Position numbers and translations under genes: made by a program
Origin: an uncultured Pelagibacteraceae bacterium
GTDB lineage: Bacteria > Pseudomonadota > Alphaproteobacteria > Pelagibacterales > Pelagibacteraceae
Assembly: GCA_902557235.1 (NCBI GenBank)
Contig: CACDZR010000002.1
Location: forward strand, 62,001 to 126,000
Length of the DNA stretch: 64,000 bases
Reading direction: 5' to 3'
Shown: positions 28,256-36,950 of the stretch, piece after piece
Numbering within the stretch: position 1 is the stretch's first letter
Layout: every line of letters begins with the position of its first letter
Notes under the pieces: generated by a model
What the model was told of the DNA's origin: nothing
The model's database searches: none
The model's input: only the letters and a program-made list of their open reading frames with translations

Positions 28256-28284
28256 TTTAACAAAAGTGTAACAATTCTGTAATA
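28256..28284 (+). promoter_or_regulatory. Candidate Pho box of pstS (three phased repeats)
   Basis: TTTAACA (28256), TGTAACA (28267) and TGTAATA (28278) follow each other at exactly 11 bp, ending 69 bp before the pstS ATG. This is the strongest instance of the motif in the window and sits where a PhoB site is expected. Confidence 0.65.
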
Positions 28285-28353
28285 TTAAAGATTCAATAAA
28301 TTTATACGAGTCAATCATCTTTTAATTAATAAATAACGAAAGGATTAAAGATA

Positions 28354-29385
28354 ATGAAAAAACTAACTATAGTAATTGCTTCTTTAGTTGCACTTTCAAT
28401 TGCAACTGTTGCTCAAGCAAGAGATCAAATTAAGATAGTTGGTTCTTCTACAGTATTCCCTTATGCAACAGTTGTTGCTGAAAGATTTGGTGGTTCAGGA
28501 TTTAAAACTCCTGTAATCGAGTCTACTGGTACTGGTGGTGGAGCTAAACTATTCTGTGCTGGTGTAGGTGAACAACATCCAGATATTACAAATGCATCAA
28601 GAGCTATGAAAGATAAAGAAAAAGCTCTATGTAAGAAAAATGGTGTTAATGATATCGTTGAGATCGTAATTGGTAACGATGGTATTACATTAGCTTACAG
28701 CAAAGATGCAAAACCAGTAAACTTTACTAAAGAACAATTATATTTAGCACTTGCTGCTCATACAGTTGTTGATGGTAAATTAGTTCCAAATATTTATAAA
28801 ACTTGGGACCAAATTGACCCTAGCTTACCAAAACAAAAAATTTCAGTGATGATCCCACCAGGAACATCAGGAACTAGAGATGCTTGGAATTCTTTAGTAA
28901 TGAAAAAAGGTATGACTAAAGAAGCTAAAGCTCTTTATAAAGCTGGTTTTGAAGCTGGAAATAAAAAATACAAAAAACCTGAAAAACTTTACAGAGAAGA
29001 TGGTGCTGCTATTGAAGTTGGAGAAAACGATAGTTTAATCATCCAAAAGTTAACTCAAGATAAAGAAATGTTTGGTTTCTTTGGTTTCAGTTATTTCTTA
29101 GCTGCAAAAGATAAATTGCAAGCAGCAAGTATTGATGGTGGACAACCGTCATTAAAGTCTATTCAAGACTACAGTTATGCTGTTGCTAGACCTTTATTCT
29201 TCTACGTGAAAAAAGCACACGTTGGAGTAATTCCAGGCTTACATGAGTTTGTGAAAGAATTCACAACTAAGAAAGCTATTGGAAAAGGGGGTTACTTAGC
29301 AGACATTGGTTTAGTGCCATTAGACTCTAAGTTGTATAAAACAACTAGAACTAATGCTACGAAGCTAGTTGCTATGGGTAATTAA
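28354..29385 (+). CDS. pstS: Phosphate ABC transporter periplasmic binding protein
   Basis: 343 residues with a signal peptide cleaved after VAQA (about residue 22). Phosphate-binding motifs are GSSTVFPYA (about 31-39), TGTGGGAKLFCAG (about 60) and PPGTSGTRDAW (about 169). An AAAGGA-type ribosome site precedes ATG 28354. The coding sequence looks adapted for high expression, and a strong terminator follows. PstS captures phosphate and feeds PstCAB. It is probably also the route by which arsenate could enter, which would fit the arsenate-reductase cluster at 38959-40749. Confidence 0.96.
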   Translation: MKKLTIVIASLVALSIATVAQARDQIKIVGSSTVFPYATVVAERFGGSGFKTPVIESTGTGGGAKLFCAGVGEQHPDITNASRAMKDKEKALCKKNGVNDIVEIVIGNDGITLAYSKDAKPVNFTKEQLYLALAAHTVVDGKLVPNIYKTWDQIDPSLPKQKISVMIPPGTSGTRDAWNSLVMKKGMTKEAKALYKAGFEAGNKKYKKPEKLYREDGAAIEVGENDSLIIQKLTQDKEMFGFFGFSYFLAAKDKLQAASIDGGQPSLKSIQDYSYAVARPLFFYVKKAHVGVIPGLHEFVKEFTTKKAIGKGGYLADIGLVPLDSKLYKTTRTNATKLVAMGN

Positions 29386-29409
29386 TTATTCCTCAGTTAA
29401 CAAATGATT

Positions 29410-29441
29410 AAAAAGGGGGTCTTTTTAGACCCCTTTTTTTT
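29410..29441 (+). terminator. Rho-independent terminator after pstS
   Basis: Stem GGGGTCT/AGACCCC with a 4-base T loop, flanked by A and T runs. It sits inside the pst cluster between pstS and pstC and should keep PstS in excess of the membrane and ATPase subunits. Confidence 0.93.
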
Positions 29442-29476
29442 AAAAAAAGAGTAAAGTCCTCACTTAAGGAGATTCT

Positions 29477-30862
29477 GTGAACTTAATATTATTTACATTT
29501 ATTGTTCTTCTAGGTTTCACAAGCTATTATTTTGGACGCAAAAAAGCATATACAATTCAATCTACAAAAAAAAGATTAACCGCATTACCACAATTTTATG
29601 GTTATTATCTTGCAATCTGGTGTGCAATACCAGCCTTTATAATTTTTTCATTATGGGCAATTTTTGAGCCCACAATTGTAAAACTATTAATCTTAAGTGA
29701 TTATTCAAATCAAGGTTATCTTGATGATGAATTAAATTTATTATACGAAAAATCAAAAGCATTGTCTCGAGGGCAATTCACTGGAGAAATTACACCTTTT
29801 ATTGAAGCTTCAGCTGAAAAATATTTAAGTCTTCGATCAATAGCTCAAAGTTCAAAAGTTGTTATAGTATTATCTGCAATTATTGCCTCTGTTGCTTATG
29901 CGTATAAAAGAATTTCATCTAATTCTAGAACAAGAGAACCAGTTGAAAAATTTTTGAACGCAGTTTTATTTACAGCTTCTTTAGCTGCAATATTAACTAC
30001 TGTTGGAATAGTTTTCTCACTTATATTTCAAACTATAGATTTTTTTAAAGTAATTCCATTATTTGATTTTGTCTTTGGAACTCACTGGTATCCAGCAAAA
30101 GCTTTTGTTAGAGATTCTTCTGAGGCTTTAGATCCGACAATGTATTCAGATACATTTGGAGCAGTCCCTATTTTTGCAGGTACTTTTTTTATTGCATTTA
30201 TTGCTATGTGCGTTGCTATCCCAATTGGATTAATGAGTGGAATTTATTTAGCTGAATATGCATCAACTAAAGTTAGACAATATGCAAAACCATTAATTGA
30301 AATTTTAGCTGGTATACCAACAGTTGTTTATGGTTTTTTTGCTGCCCTAACTGTTGGACCATTTTTGAAAGAATTAGGAACTTCAATGGGTCTTGAAGTT
30401 TCAGCTGAAAGTGCTTTAGCAGCAGGAGGGGTAATGGGTATTATGATTATACCATTTATTTCAAGTTTAAGTGACGATGTAATTACAAGTGTGCCTCAAA
30501 GTTTAAGAGATGGAAGTTACGCTATGGGAGCAACTAAATCAGAAACAATTAAGAGAGTTATTTTTCCCGCGGCATTGCCGGGGATAGTTGGATCTATTTT
30601 ACTTGGTGTTTCAAGAGCTATTGGAGAAACAATGATAGTTGTTATGGCCTCTGGTTTAGCTGCTAATTTAACTTTAAATCCTTTAGAGTCTACTTCAACG
30701 ATTACAGCTCAAATTGTAGTTATTCTAATTGGTGACCAAGCTTTTGGCGACCCAAAAACGCAAGCTGCTTTTGCTTTAGGTATGTCATTATTTTTAGTAA
30801 CACTTTGTTTAAATATTGTGGCCTTGAGAGTAGTTAAAAAATATAGAGAAAAATATGAATAA
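29477..30862 (+). CDS. pstC: Phosphate ABC transporter permease PstC
   Basis: 461-residue inner-membrane permease starting at GTG 29477 with AAGGAG upstream. An N-terminal extension of about 190 residues with three or four hydrophobic helices precedes the transport domain, which contains FGAVPIFAGTFFIAFIAM, LAGIPTVVYGFFAALTVGP and the coupling motif DGSYAMGATKSETIKRVIFPAALPGI (around 348-373). The long N-terminus is common in alphaproteobacterial PstC. It overlaps pstA by 8 bp. Confidence 0.95.
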   Translation: MNLILFTFIVLLGFTSYYFGRKKAYTIQSTKKRLTALPQFYGYYLAIWCAIPAFIIFSLWAIFEPTIVKLLILSDYSNQGYLDDELNLLYEKSKALSRGQFTGEITPFIEASAEKYLSLRSIAQSSKVVIVLSAIIASVAYAYKRISSNSRTREPVEKFLNAVLFTASLAAILTTVGIVFSLIFQTIDFFKVIPLFDFVFGTHWYPAKAFVRDSSEALDPTMYSDTFGAVPIFAGTFFIAFIAMCVAIPIGLMSGIYLAEYASTKVRQYAKPLIEILAGIPTVVYGFFAALTVGPFLKELGTSMGLEVSAESALAAGGVMGIMIIPFISSLSDDVITSVPQSLRDGSYAMGATKSETIKRVIFPAALPGIVGSILLGVSRAIGETMIVVMASGLAANLTLNPLESTSTITAQIVVILIGDQAFGDPKTQAAFALGMSLFLVTLCLNIVALRVVKKYREKYE

Positions 30863-32123
30863 AAATAAAGAACAATTATTAAATAAAAGATATAAAGCTG
30901 AACAGCGATTTCGCTTATACGGTCTGAGTGCAATTTTTATGGCACTTTTATTTTTAACAATCTTTATTTTTAAAATTTTTTCAACTGGCTATTCAGCTTT
31001 TCAAAAAACATGGCTTATTGTTCCAGTAACTTTCGATGCTGAATTAATGATGTTAGACCAAAATCCTTCTAAAGAAGATTTACAGGACGCTGATTATTAC
31101 GATATAGCATTAAAATCAATGGCTGATTTAGATCCAAACGCCAATGAAGATCAAGAAAATGAATTGAAGAGAATGGTGTCTTATTTTTTTGAAAAAGAAA
31201 TTAAAAATGAACTTTTAAATGACCCTAATTTAATAGGAAAAACAAAGGAAGTTTATCTAACTGCTTCAGATGATTTAGACCAAGTCTTTAAAGGAAATTA
31301 TCCAAGAGATTTACCTGAAGACCAAAGAAGAGTAAGCGATTATCAATTAAAAATTTTTGATCAACTTGTTGCAAATGGTAAGGTTGAAAGTAAATTTAAT
31401 ATAAGTTTTTTTACAAATGCTGACTCAAGAGAAGCTGAGCTAGCTGGAATAGCAAGTTCATTTATGGGCTCAATTTTTTCTATACTTGTTTGTTTAATGA
31501 TAGCTTTTCCTGTTGCGGTTCTAGCTGCAATCTATCTTGAAGAATTTGCCCCTAAAAATAGATTTACTGATTTTATTGAAGTTAATATAAACAACTTAGC
31601 AGCGGTTCCATCTATAGTTTTTGGTCTATTAGGGTTAGGAGTTTTATTGGCTATATTTCATTTACCAAGGTCTACCCCATTAGTTGGAGGTATCACTTTG
31701 TCCTTAATGACTTTACCAACAATAATTATAGCTGCTAGAGCATCTTTAAAAGCAGTTCCACCAAGTATAAGAGAGGCAGCACTTGCTATGGGAGCAAGTC
31801 GAATGCAAACCACAATGCATCATACAGTTCCTCTTTCTATGCCTGGCACGTTATCAGGAACAATAATTGGTTTAGCTCAAGCTTTAGGAGAAACTGCACC
31901 CTTAATTTTAATTGGAATGGTTGCTTTTGTTAACACGATACCTGGATCACCCATGGATCCTGCTGCAAGCTTACCAGTTCAAATTTATATTTGGGCTGAA
32001 AGTGCTGAAAGGGGATTTGTAGAAAAAGTTTCGGCATGTATAATGGTCTTACTTGGTTTTTTAATAATAATGAATTTATTTGCCCAAATAATAAGACATA
32101 AGTTTGAGAAAAAATGGAGTTAA
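30855..32123 (+). CDS. pstA: Phosphate ABC transporter permease PstA
   Basis: 422 residues. A first helix at about residues 22-45 is followed by a large polar, acidic periplasmic segment (about 50-190) and then the permease domain with [50 protein letters not shown] and the coupling [25 protein letters not shown]. The large domain before the permease core (DUF3333-like) is seen in alphaproteobacterial PstA. The stop lies 1 bp before the pstB ATG. Confidence 0.95.
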   Translation: MNKNKEQLLNKRYKAEQRFRLYGLSAIFMALLFLTIFIFKIFSTGYSAFQKTWLIVPVTFDAELMMLDQNPSKEDLQDADYYDIALKSMADLDPNANEDQENELKRMVSYFFEKEIKNELLNDPNLIGKTKEVYLTASDDLDQVFKGNYPRDLPEDQRRVSDYQLKIFDQLVANGKVESKFNISFFTNADSREAELAGIASSFMGSIFSILVCLMIAFPVAVLAAIYLEEFAPKNRFTDFIEVNINNLAAVPSIVFGLLGLGVLLAIFHLPRSTPLVGGITLSLMTLPTIIIAARASLKAVPPSIREAALAMGASRMQTTMHHTVPLSMPGTLSGTIIGLAQALGETAPLILIGMVAFVNTIPGSPMDPAASLPVQIYIWAESAERGFVEKVSACIMVLLGFLIIMNLFAQIIRHKFEKKWS

Positions 32124-32124
32124 A

Positions 32125-32880
32125 ATGATAAAGATTAAAGCAAAAGATGTTGATGTTTTTTATGGAAAAAAACAAGCGCTCTTTAATATAAGTTTAGATA
32201 TTGAGGAAAATCAAGTAACGGCATTAATTGGTCCATCTGGTTGTGGTAAATCAACTTTCCTAAGATGTCTTAATAGAATGAATGATGTAATTGATATCTG
32301 TAGTGTTAAAGGAGAAATTTTAATTAATGATTTTAATATCAATGATAAAAGTTGTGATGTCGTAAGACTAAGAGAAAAAATTGGTATGGTTTTTCAAAAA
32401 CCCAATCCTTTCCCAAAAACTTTATATGAAAATGTGTCTTACGGTCCAACAATTCATGGTATGGCTCAATCAAAACAAGAAATGGATGAAATTGTTGAAA
32501 CTAGTTTGAAAAAGGCTGCACTATGGGAAGAGGTAAAAGATAGGTTGCATGAACCTGGAACTGGATTATCTGGAGGACAACAGCAAAGACTTTGTATTGC
32601 TAGAGCGATTTCTGTAAGACCTGAAGTTATATTAATGGATGAACCTTGTTCAGCATTAGATCCAATAGCAACAGCACAAATTGAAGAATTGATTGATGAG
32701 TTAAAAAAAGAGCACACAATAATAATTGTAACTCATTCTATGGCTCAAGCAGCACGTGTTTCTCAAAATACAGGTTTTTTTCATTTAGGTCAATTGATTG
32801 AACATGGATCTACTGATAAAATATTTAAGAATCCTGATAATAAAAAAACGCAAGATTATATAACAGGGAGGTTTGGATAA
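32125..32880 (+). CDS. pstB: Phosphate ABC transporter ATPase PstB
   Basis: I place the start at ATG 32125 ([16 protein letters not shown]), preceded by GGAG, rather than the tracked TTG at 32104. The resulting 251-residue protein has Walker [11 protein letters not shown]-loop [16 protein letters not shown], signature [15 protein letters not shown] and Walker [14 protein letters not shown], all standard for PstB. With PstC and PstA it drives uptake and takes part in PhoR signalling via PhoU. Confidence 0.96.
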   Translation: MIKIKAKDVDVFYGKKQALFNISLDIEENQVTALIGPSGCGKSTFLRCLNRMNDVIDICSVKGEILINDFNINDKSCDVVRLREKIGMVFQKPNPFPKTLYENVSYGPTIHGMAQSKQEMDEIVETSLKKAALWEEVKDRLHEPGTGLSGGQQQRLCIARAISVRPEVILMDEPCSALDPIATAQIEELIDELKKEHTIIIVTHSMAQAARVSQNTGFFHLGQLIEHGSTDKIFKNPDNKKTQDYITGRFG

Positions 32881-33587
32881 TGTCTGAAGCACCACATACA
32901 GTCAAATCTTACGAAGAAGAACTAAAAAATCTTAATGCTAATATAATTAAAATGGGAAGTGCATGTGAAGATTCTTTAGGTAAAGCAATTCAAGCCATTA
33001 CAACAAGAGATAATAATATTGCAGAAGCTGTTATTCAAGAAGATGAAAAAATAGATAAATATGAGACTTTAATTGAACAGCAAGTTGTGAATTTAATTGC
33101 TTTAAGACAACCTATGGCAATTGATTTAAGAGAGACAGTAACGGCTTTGAAAATGTCTTCAGATTTAGAAAGAATAGGTGATTTAGCAAAAAATATATCC
33201 AAGAGAACACTTTTGCTTAACGAAAATCTTCCAAAGAACTTGGTAGACTCATTGAATAGAGTATCTACCAATGTTCAAAAACAATTAAAATCAACATTAG
33301 ATGCTTATCTAGAAAGATCTGCGCCAATGGCAGTAAATGTTTGGGAAGGTGATGAGCAAATAGATGATCTAACAAATCTTTGTATGCAAGAAGTTATAAA
33401 ATATCTTAAAGAAAATGAAAAAAATTTAGAAGATGGAACCCATTTATTGTTTGTAACTAAAAACATAGAGCGTATTGGTGATCATACTACAAATGTTGCA
33501 GAACAAGTTTATTATTTAGTTAAAGGCGAATATTTAGAAGGTGATAGACCCAAGGGAACAGAGCCAATTGTAACCGGAGAAAAATGA
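32880..33587 (+). CDS. phoU: Phosphate signalling protein PhoU
   Basis: 235 residues made of two three-helix repeats, each with a metal-site ERIGD motif (SSDLERIGDLAKNI near residue 99 and TKNIERIGDHTTNVAEQVYYLV near 195). PhoU links PstSCAB to PhoR and dampens the phosphate response and uptake. The ATG overlaps the pstB stop by one base. Confidence 0.96.
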   Translation: MSEAPHTVKSYEEELKNLNANIIKMGSACEDSLGKAIQAITTRDNNIAEAVIQEDEKIDKYETLIEQQVVNLIALRQPMAIDLRETVTALKMSSDLERIGDLAKNISKRTLLLNENLPKNLVDSLNRVSTNVQKQLKSTLDAYLERSAPMAVNVWEGDEQIDDLTNLCMQEVIKYLKENEKNLEDGTHLLFVTKNIERIGDHTTNVAEQVYYLVKGEYLEGDRPKGTEPIVTGEK

Positions 33588-33590
33588 TTT

Positions 33591-34274
33591 ATGTCAGCTC
33601 ATGTTTTCATAGCTGAAGATGAAGCATCAATTGTTAGTTTGTTAAAGTACAATCTTGAAAAAGAAGGTTATAAAGTCAGTCATTCAGAAAATGGAGAAGA
33701 TGCTCTTAAACAAATAAAATTAAAACAGCCAGATTTAATATTAATGGATTGGATGTTACCAGAATTATCTGGTGTTGAAATTTGTAAAAACTTAAAAAAA
33801 GATAATAAGTTTAATGATATTCCTGTCATTATGTTAACTGCAAAAGGGGAGGAAGAAGACAAATTAAAAGCATTTGATACAGGTGCAGATGATTATGTAA
33901 CTAAACCTTTTAGTCAAAAAGAATTGAATGCTAGAATTAAATCTTTATTGAGAAGATCTAAACCTCAATCATCATCAGACATTGTAGAATTTACTGATTT
34001 AAAAATAGATCGGATTACAAAAAGAGTTTATAGAAAAGATAAAGAAATTACTTTGGGTCCAACTGAATTTAAACTCTTAGATTTTTTTATCAAAAATCCA
34101 AAAAGAGTTTATTCAAGAGAACAACTCTTAAACAATGTTTGGGGAGAAAATATATATGTTGAGTCTAGAACAGTTGATGTTCATATTAGAAGATTAAGAC
34201 AAGCAATTAACATACAAAATACAAAACCTTTAATTAGAACAGTAAGATCAGCTGGTTATTCTTTAGAATCTTGA
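33591..34274 (+). CDS. phoB: Phosphate response regulator PhoB
   Basis: OmpR/PhoB-type regulator of 227 residues. The receiver has the acidic pocket AEDEAS, phospho-acceptor in ILMDWMLPELSG (about residue 53), MLTAKGEEED and the KPF lysine (about 104). The C-terminal winged helix (about 130-225) ends with SRTVDVHIRRLRQAI...LIRTVRSAGYSL. It is the likely reader of the T(T/G)TAAYA direct repeats in this cluster. Its 3' end overlaps convergent sixA by 19 bp. Confidence 0.95.
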   Translation: MSAHVFIAEDEASIVSLLKYNLEKEGYKVSHSENGEDALKQIKLKQPDLILMDWMLPELSGVEICKNLKKDNKFNDIPVIMLTAKGEEEDKLKAFDTGADDYVTKPFSQKELNARIKSLLRRSKPQSSSDIVEFTDLKIDRITKRVYRKDKEITLGPTEFKLLDFFIKNPKRVYSREQLLNNVWGENIYVESRTVDVHIRRLRQAINIQNTKPLIRTVRSAGYSLES

Positions 34275-34780
34275 AGATCTTTGGGTCTTATAAATTTTTT
34301 TAATACTCCCTTTTTCTCAACTTCATTCCAGGATTTAATATCAAACTCAATTTTTGCAAATGCTGCTGTTGGGAATTTATAATTCATTAGTTTAAAATTA
34401 TTCGTATTATGATTTTTTGTAAGATTTCGTACTAAATTTTTCACTGATGGTTCATGGTTTATAATCAAAATTGATTTATATTCACTGGATATTTCTTTAA
34501 TTTTTTTTACAATTGCATTCTCATCAACTAAATATAAATCTTTTGAAAAATTAACTTTTTTTGGCTTATTAATTTTCTTGGATAAAATTTGAAAAGTTTT
34601 TTTTGTTCTTTTTGATGATGAAATTAATGCATAATCAAATTCAAATTTTTTTTTAACAAAAAATTCACAAATCATTTTTGCATTTTTCTTGCCTCTTTTA
34701 GTAAGTGGTCTATCAAAATCATTAATACTTAAATCATCCCAACTAGATTTTGCGTGTCTCATGACGTATAATTGATACAT
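34256..34780 (-). CDS. sixA: SixA-type phosphohistidine phosphatase
   Basis: I take MYQLYVMRHAKSSW (ATG at 34780) as the start; the tracked ORF adds 31 residues that do not fit the family and overlap ppk. The 174-residue histidine phosphatase has the catalytic RHA motif (VMRHAKSSWDD), RPLTKRGKKNA, a central ALISSSKRTKKT and the second His in INHEPSVKNL. SixA removes phosphate from histidine on phosphotransfer proteins. Placement between phoB and ppk is suggestive, but the target is unknown. Only 13 bp separate its start codon from that of divergent ppk. Confidence 0.85.
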   Translation of the reverse strand: MYQLYVMRHAKSSWDDLSINDFDRPLTKRGKKNAKMICEFFVKKKFEFDYALISSSKRTKKTFQILSKKINKPKKVNFSKDLYLVDENAIVKKIKEISSEYKSILIINHEPSVKNLVRNLTKNHNTNNFKLMNYKFPTAAFAKIEFDIKSWNEVEKKGVLKKFIRPKDLQDSKE

Positions 34781-34793
34781 AAAATCTAAATAT

Positions 34794-36950
34794 ATGACTG
34801 CTTTAAAAAAACAACATAAAGAAGAGTTGAAATCTAAATATATAAATAGAGAGCTTTCTTGGTTAAAATTCAACGATAGAGTACTTTTAGAGGCGCAAAA
34901 TATCGAAAATCCTCTTTATGAAAGAGTAAAGTTTTTATCAATTGCTGGGTCTAATCTAGATGAATTTTTTATGGTCCGTGTAGCTGGATTATATAGTCAA
35001 ATAAAACAAGAAGTTGACTCACTAAGCTCTGATGGTTTGACACCTGAAGAGCAAATGAATGAGGTAGTGCTTGAAACTAAGAATCTATTAAAAAAACAGA
35101 ACAAAATTTTTATTCAACTGATTATGGAATTAAAAAAAAATAATATCAATTTAGTTAAACCAGTTAATTTAAATACTAAGGATAAAAAAAAACTTTTAGA
35201 AATATTTAAAGAAGAGATTTACCCTTTATTAACACCATCAGCAATTGATCCTGCACATCCATTTCCATTTATAATCAATCAAGGAAGAGCAATTGTAATG
35301 AAGTTAAGAAAAAAAAATAAAAAAAGGATTTTAAACTCAATAATAGTAATACCAAAAGCATTATCTAGATTTATTGAAATTGAGTCTTCAAAAAATCATA
35401 AGAAATTTGTGATTCTAGATGATGTAATAAGTTTTTTTGCTAATGAAATTTTTCCAGATCATGATTTAGAAAAGAAAATGATTTTTAGAGTAATAAGAGA
35501 CAGCGATGTAGAGATTCAAGAGGAAGCAGAAGATTTGGTTAGATCTTTTGAATTGGCTTTAAAAAGACGTAGAACGGGTGATATTGTTCGTTTAGAGGTT
35601 CTTGAAAATAGTGATAACGAACTGATAAGATTTATAACTAATAAATTAGATATAAATCCTGACTATATTTATGATGTTGCTGGCCTTGTTGGAATTCAAG
35701 ATATAGATCAAATATGTAAAGTAAAAAATCCAAAATTAAGATTTAAACATTTTACACCTAGAGAAGTTGAAAGATTAAAAGAATATAATGATAATTTTTT
35801 TGAAACTATTAAAAAGAAAGATTTAGTTGTTCATCATCCTTTCGAAACATTTGACTCAGTAATTGAATTTTTAAACCAAGCAGCAAATGATAAAAAAGTT
35901 ATAGCTATAAAACAAACTCTATATAGAACAACTCTAGACTCACCTATTGTTAAAGCTTTAATAACAGCTGCAGAAAACGGAAAAACAGTTACCGCTTTAA
36001 TTGAAATTAAAGCTAGATTTGATGAGGAAGCTAATATTCAACTATCAAGAAGTTTAGAAAAAGTAGGTGTTCAAATTGTTTATGGTTTTGCTAAATATAA
36101 AACTCATGCAAAATCATCATTAGTTTTAAGAAGAGAACAGGGTAAAATACAAACTTATTTTCATTTAGGAACTGGCAATTATCATCCAGTAAATGCTAAA
36201 ATTTATACTGATTTGTCTTTATTTAGTTGTGATAAGAAAATGGCATCAGATGTTGAAAAGTTTTTCAATTATGTAACAGGATACGCAAAACCAAAAAATT
36301 TAAATAAAATTTCTATTTCGCCAGTAAATATGAGGCAAACCTTAAATGAAAATATTGATGCTGAAATTAAAAATTCTAAAAATGGAAAATTTGCAGCTAT
36401 TTGGGCAAAAATGAACTCTTTAGTAGATCCAGAAATTATTGATAAATTTTATGAAGCTTCGAATGCTGGTGTAAAAATTCATTTATTTGTAAGGGGTGTT
36501 TGTTGTTTAAGACCAGGAGTAAAAGATAGATCAGAAAACATATTTGTAAAAAGTATCATAGGAAGATTTTTAGAGCATTCTAGAATTTACTGCTTTAGTA
36601 ATGGTACAAAAAAAATGCCTAATAGAAATGCAAAAGTATATATTTCGTCAGCTGATTTAATGCCGAGAAATTTAAATCGAAGGGTAGAACTTCTAGTCCC
36701 AATTGAAAATGAGACTGTTCATGAACAGATCTTAGATCAAATAATGTTGGCAAATTATCTTGATACTAATCAGAGCTGGGAACTTGAAGCTGATGGTAAT
36801 TATAAAAAAATTAAATATAGTAAGAGCGATTCCTTTTCAGCTCATGAATATTTTATGAATAATCCGAGCTTATCTGGAAGAGGTAAAGCTAAACTAAGAA
36901 TGCAGCCTAAACAACTGCACTTAAGATTGATTAAAAGTGGAAGTAATTAA
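34794..36950 (+). CDS. ppk1: Polyphosphate kinase 1
   Basis: 718 residues, a full-length Ppk1. The N-terminal domain starts YINRELSWLKFNDRVL with AGSNLDEFFMVRVAGL, the middle contains DPAHPFPFI and VHHPFETFDSV, and the catalytic phospholipase-D-like half carries KQTLYRT, FGFAKYKTHAKSSLVLRRE with the autophosphorylated His, HLGTGNYHP and GVCCLRPG. It makes polyphosphate from ATP reversibly. It overlaps ppx by 14 bp, forming a polyphosphate synthesis and breakdown pair beside the Pho regulon. Confidence 0.96.
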   Translation: MTALKKQHKEELKSKYINRELSWLKFNDRVLLEAQNIENPLYERVKFLSIAGSNLDEFFMVRVAGLYSQIKQEVDSLSSDGLTPEEQMNEVVLETKNLLKKQNKIFIQLIMELKKNNINLVKPVNLNTKDKKKLLEIFKEEIYPLLTPSAIDPAHPFPFIINQGRAIVMKLRKKNKKRILNSIIVIPKALSRFIEIESSKNHKKFVILDDVISFFANEIFPDHDLEKKMIFRVIRDSDVEIQEEAEDLVRSFELALKRRRTGDIVRLEVLENSDNELIRFITNKLDINPDYIYDVAGLVGIQDIDQICKVKNPKLRFKHFTPREVERLKEYNDNFFETIKKKDLVVHHPFETFDSVIEFLNQAANDKKVIAIKQTLYRTTLDSPIVKALITAAENGKTVTALIEIKARFDEEANIQLSRSLEKVGVQIVYGFAKYKTHAKSSLVLRREQGKIQTYFHLGTGNYHPVNAKIYTDLSLFSCDKKMASDVEKFFNYVTGYAKPKNLNKISISPVNMRQTLNENIDAEIKNSKNGKFAAIWAKMNSLVDPEIIDKFYEASNAGVKIHLFVRGVCCLRPGVKDRSENIFVKSIIGRFLEHSRIYCFSNGTKKMPNRNAKVYISSADLMPRNLNRRVELLVPIENETVHEQILDQIMLANYLDTNQSWELEADGNYKKIKYSKSDSFSAHEYFMNNPSLSGRGKAKLRMQPKQLHLRLIKSGSN

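Noticed and set aside
32104-32124. Upstream TTG start for pstB
   Set aside because: It would overlap pstA by 20 bp and add seven non-conserved residues; ATG 32125 has GGAG before it and matches the family start.
34781-34873. N-terminal extension of the sixA ORF
   Set aside because: The extra 31 residues run through the ppk1 start and are not part of the histidine-phosphatase fold, which begins MYQLYVMRHA.
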